DNA of 64,000 nt from Desulforamulus ruminis DSM 2154 (GCF_000215085.1 NC_015589.1:3670120-3734119), one strand, 5' to 3'; positions 1-9,152 are shown, counted from the first letter of the stretch. Made by a program: numbers and translations. Notes: generated by a model from the letters alone, not told the origin.

Positions 1-1
1 C

Positions 2-103
2 CCCGAGCAAAAAGTGCTGAAAGAATTATGGGATGTGGCGGATAAAGACGAGCAGCAGATTATTGCCCGCCTGATGGCTAAACTGGCCAGTCGGTCCCGC
101 TAA
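2..103 (+). CDS. DUF3243 family protein, C-terminal end only
   Basis: This is the last 33 codons of a plus-strand gene cut by the left edge. The readable tail runs EQKVLKELWDVADKDEQQ and closes with a basic end before TAA. It matches the C-terminal helix of the small DUF3243 proteins (Bacillus YmfJ type), where a 'KVL.dLW.va.kdEQ.aiA..mvKL' pattern is typical. The function of that family is unknown. The gene converges on the cooT-like gene, and the two share the perfect palindrome that follows. The family call is from memory of the YmfJ tail and only the end is visible, so the confidence is moderate. Confidence 0.6.
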   Translation, partial: PEQKVLKELWDVADKDEQQIIARLMAKLASRSR

Positions 104-106
104 CCA

Positions 107-152
107 GATGAAAGGTAAAGACCACGTCCAGACGTGGTCTTTACCTTTCATC
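107..152. terminator. perfect 22-bp palindrome between convergent genes
   Basis: Arms 107-128 and 131-152 are exactly complementary, with only CA between them. The right arm carries the last codons and stop of the minus-strand cooT-like gene, so the hairpin lies partly inside coding sequence. It sits between two convergent genes and most likely terminates both. No long U tract follows on either strand. Confidence 0.75.
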
Positions 153-338
153 GATCTTTTCCAGGTAAATTTTATGCTCCACCAGGGACAATTCTTTGAT
201 CCTGGCCCGAACCATTTTCCGGTGCCCAAAAATATCCTCCAGCAGCAGCCCGTCCTCCTGAGGGAGGACCTTATCCACGCTTTCCAAAATCAATTCTTCC
301 TTATCCCCTGCAATAAAATAAGCATTGGCCTCACACAC
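141..338 (-). CDS. CooT family nickel-binding protein
   Basis: A 65-residue protein resembling CooT, the small Ni-binding accessory protein first known from CO dehydrogenase maturation. The family typically begins Met-Cys, and Cys2 takes part in metal binding. An ATG lies three codons upstream (347), but it directly abuts the AAAGGGG ribosome site with no spacer. The in-frame GTG at 338 has a 9-base spacer and gives Met-Cys-Glu-Ala-Asn, so I prefer it. The family pattern continues with 'KEELILESVDKV', 'LEDIFGHRKMV' and 'IKELSLVEHKIYLE'. No CO dehydrogenase or hydrogenase gene is near, so its partner cannot be told from this window. Confidence 0.8.
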   Translation of the reverse strand: MCEANAYFIAGDKEELILESVDKVLPQEDGLLLEDIFGHRKMVRARIKELSLVEHKIYLEKIDER

Positions 339-356
339 AACCGCCATCCCCTTTCG

Positions 357-1607
357 TTAACGGCCTTTTCCTAAAAGGTTATTAAACCATCTCTTAACGG
401 GACCGCCGGTGGAAAGCTCCATAAAGCTTTCTTCATTCCCTTCGGGCACCGGCAAGATTCCCATCATCCCCTTCAGGGAATGATCCATCCCTTCCCGGTA
501 CACTTTATCCTCTTTGGCCGACCAATAGGTCAGTTGAGGCTGCTGATGGTAAATATTCAAAGCAAATTCCAGGCCCTGGCGGCCATTCACCGCCATGCCG
601 TTTACCTCCAGGATTATATCCCCCGAACGAAGTCCCGCTTGCCAAGCCGGATACCCCGGGATGACATCCAGCAGTTTCACACCCCTCGAGGGGGGCTGGT
701 AAATGGATTTACCCGTTTCCAACCGCTTACCGATAAAAATGACCAGTTCGTGGCCTAAGGGAGAAAACAAGGCCGCCACAAAACCCATGATCAAGGATCG
801 ATCGGCCAGTACTGCCAGACCCAGCAGCACCAAGCTGTACAAAGCCAGGATCACCGAGGAAATTCTGCTTTTTTGTTCCGGCGTCCGGGCGGCAGCCAGA
901 TCCCCATACCCTAAACCGGCCACCACCGGCATCAGGGCGTAAATCACCTGATCCATATCCCTGCCCAGCTCACCCCGAATCAGGGGCCACCAGTCCGGCA
1001 TACCAATTCCTCCGGCGGGGGTACTGGAATACCCGGCTACCACCAGGGCGGCCAAAGGAATGGGCCAGAATTTTTGCAAGGCAAAGCCGCCCACCACCCG
1101 GCCCTCGGTATTTTTAATAAAGGTGGGTACCGCTCCCATATGTCCGCTGACCAGAATCAAAAGAGCCTCCACCATGTGCAGAACCGCTACCAAACCCAAG
1201 ACTTGGGGCACACTGACATCGGGCCAGCCAAAAATCAGCGAGCTGAGGGCCAGGATTCCTCCGGCATAGGCAAAACAAAGAAACCGGGCGTCCACCAGCA
1301 TCAGCAAAATGGCCAGGGGCCAGAGGTAGATCAAACCGGAGCCGGAAAGAGTCAGCCCGATGCCCACCATAAGGTAACTGGCCGCCACACCTCCCAGCAA
1401 TCCAAAACCGGTGGCCAGGAGGACATCACGCCAGGTTCCCCGGGGTTTAAGGCCAAAAAAACGCTCCTTTACTTTACCCATACGATTATACTGCAGGGCT
1501 ACAATGGCCACCACCAGCCAGAACAGGGGGTCCGTCACCACCGCTCCCAGAGTGCCCAACAGCATGGGTGTTACTTCCTTAAAGGGAAACATGGACTCAC
1601 TTCTCAT
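357..1607 (-). CDS. MinJ-like polytopic membrane protein with C-terminal PDZ domain
   Basis: About 416 residues with many hydrophobic segments over roughly the first 290 residues, then a PDZ domain ('GVKLLDVIPGYPAWQAGL', 'GDIILEVNGMAV') near residues 300-370. In Bacillus subtilis a protein of this layout (MinJ/YvjD) lies next to the CtpB protease and links DivIVA to MinCD at division sites. Here the gene likewise follows ctp with a short gap. Sequence identity to MinJ cannot be judged by eye, so the name rests on layout and neighbours. An alternative start is the ATG at 1592 (MFPFKEV). Co-transcription with ftsEX-ctp is likely. Confidence 0.7.
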   Translation of the reverse strand: MRSESMFPFKEVTPMLLGTLGAVVTDPLFWLVVAIVALQYNRMGKVKERFFGLKPRGTWRDVLLATGFGLLGGVAASYLMVGIGLTLSGSGLIYLWPLAILLMLVDARFLCFAYAGGILALSSLIFGWPDVSVPQVLGLVAVLHMVEALLILVSGHMGAVPTFIKNTEGRVVGGFALQKFWPIPLAALVVAGYSSTPAGGIGMPDWWPLIRGELGRDMDQVIYALMPVVAGLGYGDLAAARTPEQKSRISSVILALYSLVLLGLAVLADRSLIMGFVAALFSPLGHELVIFIGKRLETGKSIYQPPSRGVKLLDVIPGYPAWQAGLRSGDIILEVNGMAVNGRQGLEFALNIYHQQPQLTYWSAKEDKVYREGMDHSLKGMMGILPVPEGNEESFMELSTGGPVKRWFNNLLGKGR

Positions 1608-1615
1608 TTCTCAAA

Positions 1616-2761
1616 TCACTTGTCTATTTTCTCCCGGACCAGTTGAACGGCTTTCTCCAACTGCTTATCTTCCTCGGCAGCAGGTTCCTGATCCAACACC
1701 AAATCCGGAGCAATGCCCTTTTTATGAATGTCATGCTTTTTTGGGGTAAGATACCGGGCTGTGGTCAATTTCAGCCCTGCCCCGTTGTCAATGGGGAATA
1801 CCGTTTGTACAATGCCTTTGCCAAAGGTCTGGGTTCCCACCAAGGTGCCCACTCCGGCGTCTTTGATGGCTCCAGCCAAAATTTCCGCGGCGCTGGCGCT
1901 TCCTTTGTTCACCAGAACGGACAAGGGTAAATTCAGTTGATCCGGCTCTGCATCAAAGGTCTGATCCCGGCCTACCCGGTAATCAATATGCACGATGGGC
2001 CCTTGGTCCAGGAACTGATCCGCCACCTTAATGGCCGAACCCAGTTCGCCTCCCGGATTGTCTCGGAGATCCAATACCAGACCTTTCAGGCCTTCCCTGC
2101 GGAGTTCTCCCAGGGTACGAACCAGTTCATCTCCTGTATTTTCGGTAAATTGGCTGATAACTATATACCCAATATGATTTTCTTTCGGCAGCATGTGCCC
2201 CTCCACCGTGGGCACGCTGATTTCCTCCCGCGTCAATGTAAAGGGCTTTGTCTCTCCTTCCCGGAGAATCGTCAGTGTAACTTCCGATCCCACCGGTCCC
2301 CTCATTAAATTAACCGCCGTTTCGGTATCCATGTCCTTGGTTTTCTGATCGCCAATGGCGGTAATGATGTCCCCGGCCTTTATGCCTTCCCTGGCCGCCG
2401 GCGTATTGGCAAAGGGCTTCACCACCGTTAAATAATGATCCTGAACCCCTACCAGGATACCGATTCCCCCAAAGGAGCCACGGATTTGTTCCTGCAGCTT
2501 GGCATAGGTTTTGCTGTCCAGATAGACCGAATAAGGATCATCCAGGGAGTTCACCAGACCTTTAATGGCTCCTTCCACCAGTTTATCCGGAGTCACTTCA
2601 TACAAATACTGGCTCTTTACCAGGGTGACCACTTTAACTAAATTCCCCAAACCCTTGTAATTTGCCACCACCACACTGCCCGCCAGGACAATCACGAGAA
2701 AAACCATGGAAACCAGTACAACCGCCAGTCTACCCCAAAATGTCACGGAATTTCTTCTCAC
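1616..2761 (-). CDS. S41 carboxyl-terminal processing protease (CtpA/CtpB)
   Basis: A 381-residue exported or membrane-anchored protease. It has an N-terminal hydrophobic segment (about residues 12-33), a PDZ domain (about 95-170, 'GSFGGIGILVG', 'AAREGIKAGDIITAI'), and an S41 catalytic core. The catalytic set is visible: Ser290 in 'NKGSASAAEI', Lys315 in 'TFGKGIVQT' and Gln319, with the same spacing as in B. subtilis CtpB. CtpB cleaves SpoIVFA during sporulation signalling; general Ctp proteins trim envelope proteins. Its position between the ftsEX/hydrolase genes and the MinJ-like gene fits the CtpB arrangement. The start is GTG with a weak ribosome site. Confidence 0.9.
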   Translation of the reverse strand: MRRNSVTFWGRLAVVLVSMVFLVIVLAGSVVVANYKGLGNLVKVVTLVKSQYLYEVTPDKLVEGAIKGLVNSLDDPYSVYLDSKTYAKLQEQIRGSFGGIGILVGVQDHYLTVVKPFANTPAAREGIKAGDIITAIGDQKTKDMDTETAVNLMRGPVGSEVTLTILREGETKPFTLTREEISVPTVEGHMLPKENHIGYIVISQFTENTGDELVRTLGELRREGLKGLVLDLRDNPGGELGSAIKVADQFLDQGPIVHIDYRVGRDQTFDAEPDQLNLPLSVLVNKGSASAAEILAGAIKDAGVGTLVGTQTFGKGIVQTVFPIDNGAGLKLTTARYLTPKKHDIHKKGIAPDLVLDQEPAAEEDKQLEKAVQLVREKIDK

Positions 2762-2833
2762 GCTAACACCGCCTGCTTTTTTATCTCTTTATAAATAGGT
2801 AGGATGAAAAATAGGAAAAGCTTAGAGGAACCC

Positions 2834-2858
2834 GGTTTGCCACGGCCTTAAACCGGAA
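2834..2858. other. leader hairpin upstream of ctp
   Basis: A 7-bp perfect stem (CCGGTTT / AAACCGG) with an 11-base loop lies in the 237-base gap between the M23 hydrolase gene and ctp. A TATAAT-like -10 (complement of 2891-2896) lies just upstream on the minus strand, so the hairpin would be in the ctp leader RNA. No convincing -35 was seen at the right spacing. Its role is unknown. Confidence 0.35.
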
Positions 2859-2947
2859 GAAGCCAGGTTTTTTTTACTCTCTACACATGTATTATACTAC
2901 AACAGACCGGAACAAATTACAAAGACTTTCCATATATTGGTGTAAAA

Positions 2948-2998
2948 AAGCCGGGTGCTTTGGGAACATGAAATCTGTTTCCAAAGCCCGGCTCTTTT
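2948..2998 (-). terminator. rho-independent terminator after the M23 hydrolase gene
   Basis: A strong stem built from GAGCCGGGCTTTGG and its near complement on the minus strand is followed by a T run. It directly follows the hydrolase stop codon. It would separate ftsE-ftsX-hydrolase transcription from ctp, which then needs its own promoter. Confidence 0.8.
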
Positions 2999-4132
2999 TT
3001 ACAGGTAGTTCCCCGGGTTAACAGGTGTTCCGTCCTTACGGACTTCAAAATGCAGGTGCGGGCCGGTGGACATGCCGGTACTTCCTACCCGGGCAATGGT
3101 CCCCCCTTTGGCTACGACCTGCCCTTTACTTACCAACTGGACGGACAGGTGTCCATAAAGGCTGACCACACCGCCATTGTGGTCAATCATCACCACATTC
3201 CCATAGCCGGTCATGGTTCCGGAATAAATCACCGTACCGTCGGCCGGCGCAATTACCGTGGTGCCGGTGGGAGCCGGGATATCAATCCCGGAGTGGAAGC
3301 GCATCTGCTTTAAAATCGGGTGCATGCGATTGCCGAAGGGGGAAGAAATCCCGGTGTAGCCGGGTACCGGCCAGGAGAATACGCCACCGGAATAGGTCCC
3401 GCCCTTTTGGGCGTTTTCCAGGGCAATCTGCCTTAAAATGGCTTGTTCCTGGGCTTCCAGCTTATCCACTTCCGCCTCGGTTTGTTTCAGGCCTTTTTTA
3501 GCGTCGGTCAGCAGAGCTTCCTTTTCATTCTGGACCTGAGCCAGTTTCTGCCGTGCCGCTTCTTGCTCCTTCTTCATGCCGGCAATCTGTTGGGCTTTGG
3601 TTTCCAAAGTCTTTTTATATTCTTCAATTTGGGTTTTTTCCTGGTTAATCCTGTCTACGATGGCTGAATCGCTTTCCACCATCCGTTTGATAAATTCCAG
3701 ACGGTTGGTAAAGTCTGAAAAGCTGCTGGCACTGAGTACGACCTCCAGGTAGCTAACCGGGCCGCTCTCGTACATGCCCTTAACCCGTTTCTTCAACAGG
3801 TTGTTGCTCTCCTCCAGCCGTTTCTCCGCCTCGGCCAAATCCTTGCGGGTGCTTTCCAGCCGGGCCGTGGCGCTGTTTAAAGCGCTTTCCAAATCTTTTA
3901 TCTGCTGCGTCTTTTGATTAATGGACTGGTTGACGGCAGCCAACTGCTGGCTGTAATCCCGAACCACACCTTTGGCCTGATTCTCCTGGGATTTTTTCTG
4001 GTTTAGCTGATTACGGACATTGTTTAACTGCTGATCCAGGTTGGCAGCAGCAGCCACCGGGGAAAGGAGGCCGGCCAGCAAAGTCAGCCCCACACCCAGG
4101 GACACTGCTTTCTTGGTCCAACTTTTCTGCAC
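2999..4132 (-). CDS. EnvC-like coiled-coil M23 murein hydrolase (activator)
   Basis: A 377-residue secreted protein: signal peptide, a long coiled coil (about residues 30-240, rich in Gln, Lys and Glu), and a LytM/M23 metallopeptidase domain (about 255-377). The zinc-site motifs are present ([18 protein letters not shown]), so it may be an active endopeptidase, unlike EnvC, which is an inactive activator. The preferred start is the GTG at 4132 with GGAGGG seven bases upstream; an ATG six codons earlier lies before that ribosome site. It is just downstream of ftsX, matching the known FtsEX-controlled hydrolase modules (PcsB, CwlO, EnvC). Confidence 0.88.
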   Translation of the reverse strand: MQKSWTKKAVSLGVGLTLLAGLLSPVAAAANLDQQLNNVRNQLNQKKSQENQAKGVVRDYSQQLAAVNQSINQKTQQIKDLESALNSATARLESTRKDLAEAEKRLEESNNLLKKRVKGMYESGPVSYLEVVLSASSFSDFTNRLEFIKRMVESDSAIVDRINQEKTQIEEYKKTLETKAQQIAGMKKEQEAARQKLAQVQNEKEALLTDAKKGLKQTEAEVDKLEAQEQAILRQIALENAQKGGTYSGGVFSWPVPGYTGISSPFGNRMHPILKQMRFHSGIDIPAPTGTTVIAPADGTVIYSGTMTGYGNVVMIDHNGGVVSLYGHLSVQLVSKGQVVAKGGTIARVGSTGMSTGPHLHFEVRKDGTPVNPGNYL

Positions 4133-4153
4133 AGAGATCCCTCCAAGCATTTT

Positions 4154-5041
4154 TTACACTTTAAGAAATTTTCTTAAGGAAAACCAACTGCCCAGAGCAC
4201 CGATGGTTAAACCTAGCCCTAGCATACTGCCCAGGACCCCCAGCACAAGCCGGGGTTCGGTAACCAATTGCATAAAAGGCAGGGACAGATTCATTTTATT
4301 CACCAGGGACAGATACCCCAGATCAATGGCTAGTATGGCCAGCAGGCTGCCCACCAGTCCCAGCACGATTCCCTCCAGCATGAAGGGAAACCGCACAAAC
4401 CAGTTGGTGGCGCCAAGGGTTTTCATAATGCCGATTTCCCGCCGGCGTGCAAACACAGACATGCGGATGGTGGTGGCAATTAAAAACCCGGCCGCCAGGG
4501 TTAAGAAAACCAGCGTGGCCACGCTGGCCAGGCGGACCCAGCGGGTGACCGAAAGAAGTTTTTCCACCACGCCCTGCCCATAACGAACCTGCTCCACGCC
4601 CTCCATGACCTCAATTTTTTTAGCCGCTGCAGGCACATCCTCCGCCTTCTGGGTCTTGATCCGGAAAGCATCGGGCAAAGGGTTGTTCTTTTCTAAGGAT
4701 TCCAGAATATCCGCCCGGTCCCCGAAGCTTTCCTTCATGGATTCCAGGGCTTGATCTTTAGGAATAAACTCCACATTTTCCACCGCGGGCAGTTCCTTGA
4801 TCTTTTTCTCCAGACCGTCCCGGTCCACCTTGCCCACCTTTTCTTCTAAAAAGGCGGTTATTTCCACACCGCTCTCCACCGAGCTGACCAGTCTTTCCGC
4901 ATTGACCACCAGCAGCAGGGAAGCTCCCAGGATGATTAAAGAAACCATCACGATTCCCACGGAGGACACGGAAAGCCAGCTATTTCTCATAATGGAGGTA
5001 AAGGCTTCCCGGAAAAAATATTTCAGTGTATTAAAGTTCAT
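4154..5041 (-). CDS. ftsX: cell division/peptidoglycan regulator FtsX
   Basis: About 295 residues. An N-terminal cytoplasmic stretch and first membrane helix ('VGIVMVSLIILGASLLLVV') are followed by a large extracellular loop and three more helices, the FtsX layout. The start is taken at 5041 (MNFNTLKYFF), overlapping the end of ftsE; the frame is open upstream, but family members begin at this point. FtsX works with FtsE to transmit ATP hydrolysis to an extracellular hydrolase or its activator. The adjacent M23 coiled-coil gene is the obvious partner. In Bacillus the pair also matters for sporulation onset. Confidence 0.92.
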   Translation of the reverse strand: MNFNTLKYFFREAFTSIMRNSWLSVSSVGIVMVSLIILGASLLLVVNAERLVSSVESGVEITAFLEEKVGKVDRDGLEKKIKELPAVENVEFIPKDQALESMKESFGDRADILESLEKNNPLPDAFRIKTQKAEDVPAAAKKIEVMEGVEQVRYGQGVVEKLLSVTRWVRLASVATLVFLTLAAGFLIATTIRMSVFARRREIGIMKTLGATNWFVRFPFMLEGIVLGLVGSLLAILAIDLGYLSLVNKMNLSLPFMQLVTEPRLVLGVLGSMLGLGLTIGALGSWFSLRKFLKV

Positions 5042-5717
5042 TGCGGTACACCCCGCTCTCTTCATCCCGGACAATGGAGCCGGAGGACAGTTCAATCACC
5101 CGCTTTTTCAGGGTATTTACAATCTCCGAAGCGTGGGTGGACATTAAAATGGTTGTGCCCCGCCGGTTGATGTCCTGAAACAGGGTCATAATTTCCCAGG
5201 ATGTGTTGGGGTCCAGGTTGCCTGTGGGCTCGTCCGCTATAATGAGCAAGGGTTTGTTAACAATGGCCCGGGCAATACACACCCGCTGCTGTTCTCCGCC
5301 GGACATCTGGCCGGGCAGCAGGTCTTCTTTACCCTTTAGCCCCACCTGTTCCAGCGCCTCGGGCACCAACCGCCGGATTTCCTTGCGGGAAGCTCCGGTA
5401 ATTTCCAGGGCAAAGGCGACATTCTCGGCGGCTGTTTTTTGCTGCAGCAGACGGAAGTCCTGGAAAACCATCCCGATTTTCCGTCTCATATAAGGCACTT
5501 CCCGGCCTCTCATGCGGACAATATTCTTGCCGCTAAACATTACCTGCCCCCGGGTAGGCAGTTCCTCCCGGAAAATGAGCTTAATCAAGGTAGATTTCCC
5601 AGCCCCGCTGGGCCCCACCAGAAACACAAATTCACCTTTTTTTATATGCAGAGTTATATCGGAAACTGCTTTTACACCGTTTTCATAGACCTTGGAAACA
5701 TTATAAAATTGAATCAT
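5031..5717 (-). CDS. ftsE: cell division ATP-binding protein FtsE
   Basis: A 228-residue ABC ATPase with Walker A 'GPSGAGKSTL', signature 'MSGGEQQR' and Walker B 'LLIIADEPTGNLD'. The start is set at the ATG at 5717 (MIQFYNV), which has AGAAGGTG upstream and matches family N-termini. The open frame continues upstream with a lysine/arginine-rich stretch that is not part of the family. It overlaps ftsX by 11 bases, so translation is coupled. Confidence 0.93.
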   Translation of the reverse strand: MIQFYNVSKVYENGVKAVSDITLHIKKGEFVFLVGPSGAGKSTLIKLIFREELPTRGQVMFSGKNIVRMRGREVPYMRRKIGMVFQDFRLLQQKTAAENVAFALEITGASRKEIRRLVPEALEQVGLKGKEDLLPGQMSGGEQQRVCIARAIVNKPLLIIADEPTGNLDPNTSWEIMTLFQDINRRGTTILMSTHASEIVNTLKKRVIELSSGSIVRDEESGVYRNEL

Positions 5718-6065
5718 GCCAACACCTTCTGCACGTCTTTTTTTCTTACGATCTGTATTCTTTTCAAAGGCCACAGCCAGGACCAAAAGTGTTTTAAACT
5801 GGGTTCATGGCCTGACTTTACCGGGGTTCTTTAATCCCATGACTTATTCGCACTTCGACGAATGCAGTTTAAATTCCTTTAAAATTCGTCAAAAAAACAG
5901 GGCCCTGGACCATCTTTTTACAAAAAAGACAAAAAATAAGCGCCCTAATGGACGCTGGCTAATAAGTATTTCTTTGGGCCCGGCTGTTGGTTTTCAGTTT
6001 TCGGTTTTCGGTTTTTTACCAAAAGCCGATATAGCGGGGCCCTAAAGAAAAGCAGGATAAGCAAC
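5718..6065. other. 348-base gap: terminator and ftsE leader
   Basis: No credible gene is seen. It holds the acyltransferase terminator (5937-5957), a perfect 10-bp palindrome at 5898-5907, a TTTTCGG-type short repeat at about 5996-6012, and the presumed ftsE promoter region. A TTGACG is followed 15 bases later by TAAACT on the minus strand, which is only a weak promoter match. Confidence 0.5.
5931..5957 (-). terminator. terminator after the acyltransferase gene
   Basis: On the minus strand AGCGTCC and GGGCGCT pair across an ATTA loop (one G-T pair) and are followed by TATTTTTT. It lies about 110 bases past the acyltransferase stop. Confidence 0.7.
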
Positions 6066-7178
6066 TCACCGTCCCACCAGGGGCCTGGTCCAGGGATAAC
6101 GGCTTAAGACAAAAGTAATCAGGGTGCTGCCGGTCAGACAGAGGATTAGGTTCAGGGCAATTACCCACCAGGAATACCCCAAGGCCCAGCGGCTTTCCAG
6201 CAGTTCCAGAAAAGTTAACACCAGAGGGTGCGCCAGGTAAATGCCGTAGGAATGGTCGGAAAAAAAAGTGGTGATTCTGGCCAGGGGGCTGTGGCCTGAC
6301 ACAAACCTGCGGGCCAGAGCTAAAATGGCAAAAAGGGTGACTACGGTAAAAAGAAGGCCCAAAGGTCTGAGGGAAGTGGCGGCATAGGCAGCATCCACAG
6401 CGGGGTCCGCTGTCCGGGCGTAAAATTCCCATACCATGGTCAACAGCAGGAGGCCCGCCCCCAGGGTCAGGGGCCAAATCCACCGGTCCAGGAATTCCTT
6501 AACCCGAGCCAGCCGGAAGGCACAGAAAGCCCCCAGTATAAAGAAACCGGACCAGGTAACAAAAAGTTTTCCCTGGTGCCGGAACAAAAATTGCAGCACC
6601 GTAGAATCCCAGGGTTTAATGTTGTAAAAGGACAGGCAGATGTAAGCGAAATACAGGGCAAAGAGCAGCAGCGTCAGCCGGCCCATGACTCTGCGGGCTC
6701 TCTGAAAGAGAGGCAGCAGCAGGGGAAATAAAAGGTAAAATTGGAACACCAATACTACAAAGTACAGATGGTAATAGCTGTCTCCCCGGAGCAAGGCCAT
6801 GCCGAATTGACTCAAAATTTCCGGCAGGGACTGGTCTTTAGGGCCAAAGTACTGCTTTATGAAGAAATAGCCTGCACTCCAAAAAATATAGGGAAGCAAA
6901 ACAAAAACAACTCTTTTTTTAAAATATTTCTGCCACTGGGTAGACTTGAAGTCGGTGTAATTGTAAAAAAGGGCCAGCCCCGTTACAAAAATGAAGGCGG
7001 GAATGGAAAATCTGGCAAACTGGTTAGCCAGAGTCATCCCGTAGTGATACAGGGTTCCCCGCTCCCCCAAGACCAGGGGCGCGGCGGTAACGTGGATTAT
7101 GATGACCGATAGGGCTGCCAGGGCCCGCAACAAATCCAGTTCTTGAATTTTCTCTTTTCTCTTGGTGGCGCCGGACAA
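6066..7178 (-). CDS. acyltransferase 3 family membrane protein
   Basis: A 370-residue polytopic protein of the Acyl_transf_3 family (OafA/YrhL type). It transfers acyl groups, often acetyl, onto surface glycans or small molecules. The family start is clear: 'ELDLLRALAALSVIIIHV', with the His that sits at the end of the first helix. About ten hydrophobic segments follow. The start codon is TTG with AGGGGGA upstream. The acceptor cannot be told from the sequence. The gene follows the transketolase pair but shows no functional link to it. Confidence 0.85.
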   Translation of the reverse strand: MSGATKRKEKIQELDLLRALAALSVIIIHVTAAPLVLGERGTLYHYGMTLANQFARFSIPAFIFVTGLALFYNYTDFKSTQWQKYFKKRVVFVLLPYIFWSAGYFFIKQYFGPKDQSLPEILSQFGMALLRGDSYYHLYFVVLVFQFYLLFPLLLPLFQRARRVMGRLTLLLFALYFAYICLSFYNIKPWDSTVLQFLFRHQGKLFVTWSGFFILGAFCAFRLARVKEFLDRWIWPLTLGAGLLLLTMVWEFYARTADPAVDAAYAATSLRPLGLLFTVVTLFAILALARRFVSGHSPLARITTFFSDHSYGIYLAHPLVLTFLELLESRWALGYSWWVIALNLILCLTGSTLITFVLSRYPWTRPLVGR

Positions 7179-7247
7179 ATCACTTCCCCCTACAGAAGAT
7201 GCCCGGCAGCAGGGCCAGGCACCGGATACTTATATTTTAAAAAATCT

Positions 7248-8192
7248 TTAACGTTTTTTCTTCTCCATAACCTTTTGAACCGCCTTTATAATTTCCCCGG
7301 AGGTAAGGCCAAAATGTTTCAGCAGTTCATCGGGTTTGCCGGATTCACCAAAGGTATCCCGGACACCCACCCGCTGCAGGGGCACCGGCTGGTGCTCCGC
7401 CAGGGTTTCGGCCACAGCCCCGCCCAGGCCGCCGATGATATTGTGTTCCTCGGCAGTCACCACAGCACCGCATCTCCTGGCTGCTTCCACCACAGCCACA
7501 ATATCCAGGGGCTTAATGGTGTGAATGTCCAGCACCGTGGCTTCAATGCCCTCGGCGGCCAGCTTTTCAACGGCTTCCAGGGCCATGGAGACCATGATGC
7601 CGGTAGCCATAATGGCCACATCACGGCCTTCCCGCAGAGTTACCGCTTCGCCGGGGATAAATTTGAAATCTTCACCGTGCAGAACCGGGACGCCGGAACG
7701 TCCTAAGCGTATGTAAACCGGTCCCTTAATTTCCGCCGCCGCCCGGATGGCCGCCCGGGTCTCTACGGCGTCGGCCGGGACAAAAACAGTCATGCCCGGC
7801 AGGGCGCGCATAATGGCGATATCTTCAATGGACTGGTGAGATCCTCCGTCTTCCCCCACGGTAATCCCGGCGTGGGTAGCGGCAATTTTTACATTTAGTT
7901 TGGGATAGGCAATGCTGTTGCGGATTTGTTCAAAGGCACGGCCGGTGGCAAACATGGCAAAGGTGCTGGCAAAGGGAATCTTGCCCACGGCGGCCAGACC
8001 GGCGGCAGTGGCCATCATGTTGCCTTCGGCGATACCCATGTTAAAGAAGCGGTCCGGATAATTCTTCATAAAGTCATGGGTCTTGGTGGATTTGGACAGA
8101 TCCGCATCCAGCACGACCACGTTTTTATTTTCCGCACCCAGGCGAACCAACTCTTCACCATAGGCATCCCGGGTGGCAATTTTTTTGGTCAT
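7248..8192 (-). CDS. transketolase, C-terminal (pyrimidine/transketolase_C) subunit
   Basis: The second half of a split transketolase, 314 residues, with the Transket_pyr and Transketolase_C domains. Motifs include 'GIAEGNMMATAAGLA', 'THAGITVGEDGGSHQS' and 'VTAEEHNIIGGLGGAVAE'. It pairs with the subunit encoded upstream (8317-9135) to form the TPP enzyme of the non-oxidative pentose phosphate route. Split transketolases are common in Clostridia and Archaea. The ribosome site GAGGAGG is strong. The gap between the two subunit genes is unusually long (124 bases) and contains a copy of the dispersed repeat. Confidence 0.93.
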   Translation of the reverse strand: MTKKIATRDAYGEELVRLGAENKNVVVLDADLSKSTKTHDFMKNYPDRFFNMGIAEGNMMATAAGLAAVGKIPFASTFAMFATGRAFEQIRNSIAYPKLNVKIAATHAGITVGEDGGSHQSIEDIAIMRALPGMTVFVPADAVETRAAIRAAAEIKGPVYIRLGRSGVPVLHGEDFKFIPGEAVTLREGRDVAIMATGIMVSMALEAVEKLAAEGIEATVLDIHTIKPLDIVAVVEAARRCGAVVTAEEHNIIGGLGGAVAETLAEHQPVPLQRVGVRDTFGESGKPDELLKHFGLTSGEIIKAVQKVMEKKKR

Positions 8193-8240
8193 GGAAATTC
8201 CTCCTCATCTCACAGGCGTTTAGCCTTTTGCGCTTTCCTT

Positions 8241-8314
8241 TTGGTCTCGTTGTTCGCCTGAAGGGTATTCCTTAAGGGTCCCGTGGTTCGGGGTTTAAGC
8301 ATTCCTTTGGGGCG
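8241..8314. repeat. dispersed intergenic repeat, copy 1
   Basis: Contains TCTCGTTGTTCGCCTGAAGG and GGGTATTCCTTAAGGGTCCC, closely matching 17446-17485, plus a second half-unit 'AAGCATTCCTTTGGGGC'. It lies between the two transketolase subunit genes. See the finding on the repeat family. Confidence 0.6.
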
Positions 8315-8316
8315 TT

Positions 8317-9135
8317 TTACACCAGTTCTTTAAGGGCTTCTTCGGCTTGTTCCGGTTTGGGAGCATTGCCGTGCCAGCCGGCCTGGTTTTCCATAAAGCA
8401 GACGCCTTTGCCCTTAGTAGTTCTGGCCACCACCATGGTGGGTTGGCCTTTGGTCGCTTTCGCCTCTTCCACCGCAGCCAGGATTTGAGGAATGTTATGA
8501 CCGTCAATTTCAATGACATGCCAGCCAAAGGCGCGCCATTTGTCCGCCAGGGGGGCCACACCCATGACGGTTTCCACCGGTCCGTCGATTTGCAGATTGT
8601 TATAGTCCAGAAAGGCCGTCAGGTTGTCCAGCTTATAATGGGCGGCGGCCATGGCTGCTTCCCAGATTTGGCCTTCCTGCACTTCTCCGTCTCCCAGCAG
8701 GGCATAAACCCGCGGGTTCCCGCCATCCAGCCTCAAACCCATGGCCATGCCGTTGGCCGCTGAGAGGCCTTGTCCCAGTGACCCGGTGGACATTTCCACC
8801 CCCGGCAGCCTTTTCATATCCGGGTGTCCCTGCAGGCGGCTGCCCAGCTTACGCAGGGTTAATAATTCCTCAACAGGCAAAAACCCTTTCTCCGCCAGGG
8901 CGGCATACAATACCGGAGCGGCATGCCCCTTGGACAGGACAAAGCGGTCCCGTTCCGGCCAATCCGGCTTCTCCGGGTCCAGCTTCATAACCTCGAAGAA
9001 CAACACACTCATAATGTCGGCAGCGGACAGAGAGCCGCCCGGATGACCGGAACCGGCCTCACAGAGCATCTTGATAATATGGCGCCGGATGGCCTTGGCC
9101 CGCTGCTGCAGGTTGGTAATTTTTTGCTCCATCAT
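8317..9135 (-). CDS. transketolase, N-terminal (TPP-binding) subunit
   Basis: A 272-residue TPP-binding half of a split transketolase. The TPP/Mg motif region is visible as '[19 protein letters not shown]' ending near 'DYNNLQIDG'. Other conserved parts are '[15 protein letters not shown]' and '[16 protein letters not shown]'. GGAGGG precedes the ATG. It starts 17 bases after the YitT gene ends, so the two are probably co-transcribed. Confidence 0.93.
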   Translation of the reverse strand: MMEQKITNLQQRAKAIRRHIIKMLCEAGSGHPGGSLSAADIMSVLFFEVMKLDPEKPDWPERDRFVLSKGHAAPVLYAALAEKGFLPVEELLTLRKLGSRLQGHPDMKRLPGVEMSTGSLGQGLSAANGMAMGLRLDGGNPRVYALLGDGEVQEGQIWEAAMAAAHYKLDNLTAFLDYNNLQIDGPVETVMGVAPLADKWRAFGWHVIEIDGHNIPQILAAVEEAKATKGQPTMVVARTTKGKGVCFMENQAGWHGNAPKPEQAEEALKELV

Positions 9136-9152
9136 CTTTCCCTCCAGTAAAT

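Noticed and set aside
2762-2998. A T-box or other amino-acid riboswitch in the ctp leader
   Set aside because: A hairpin is present, but there is no T-box sequence, specifier loop or terminator-antiterminator pair.
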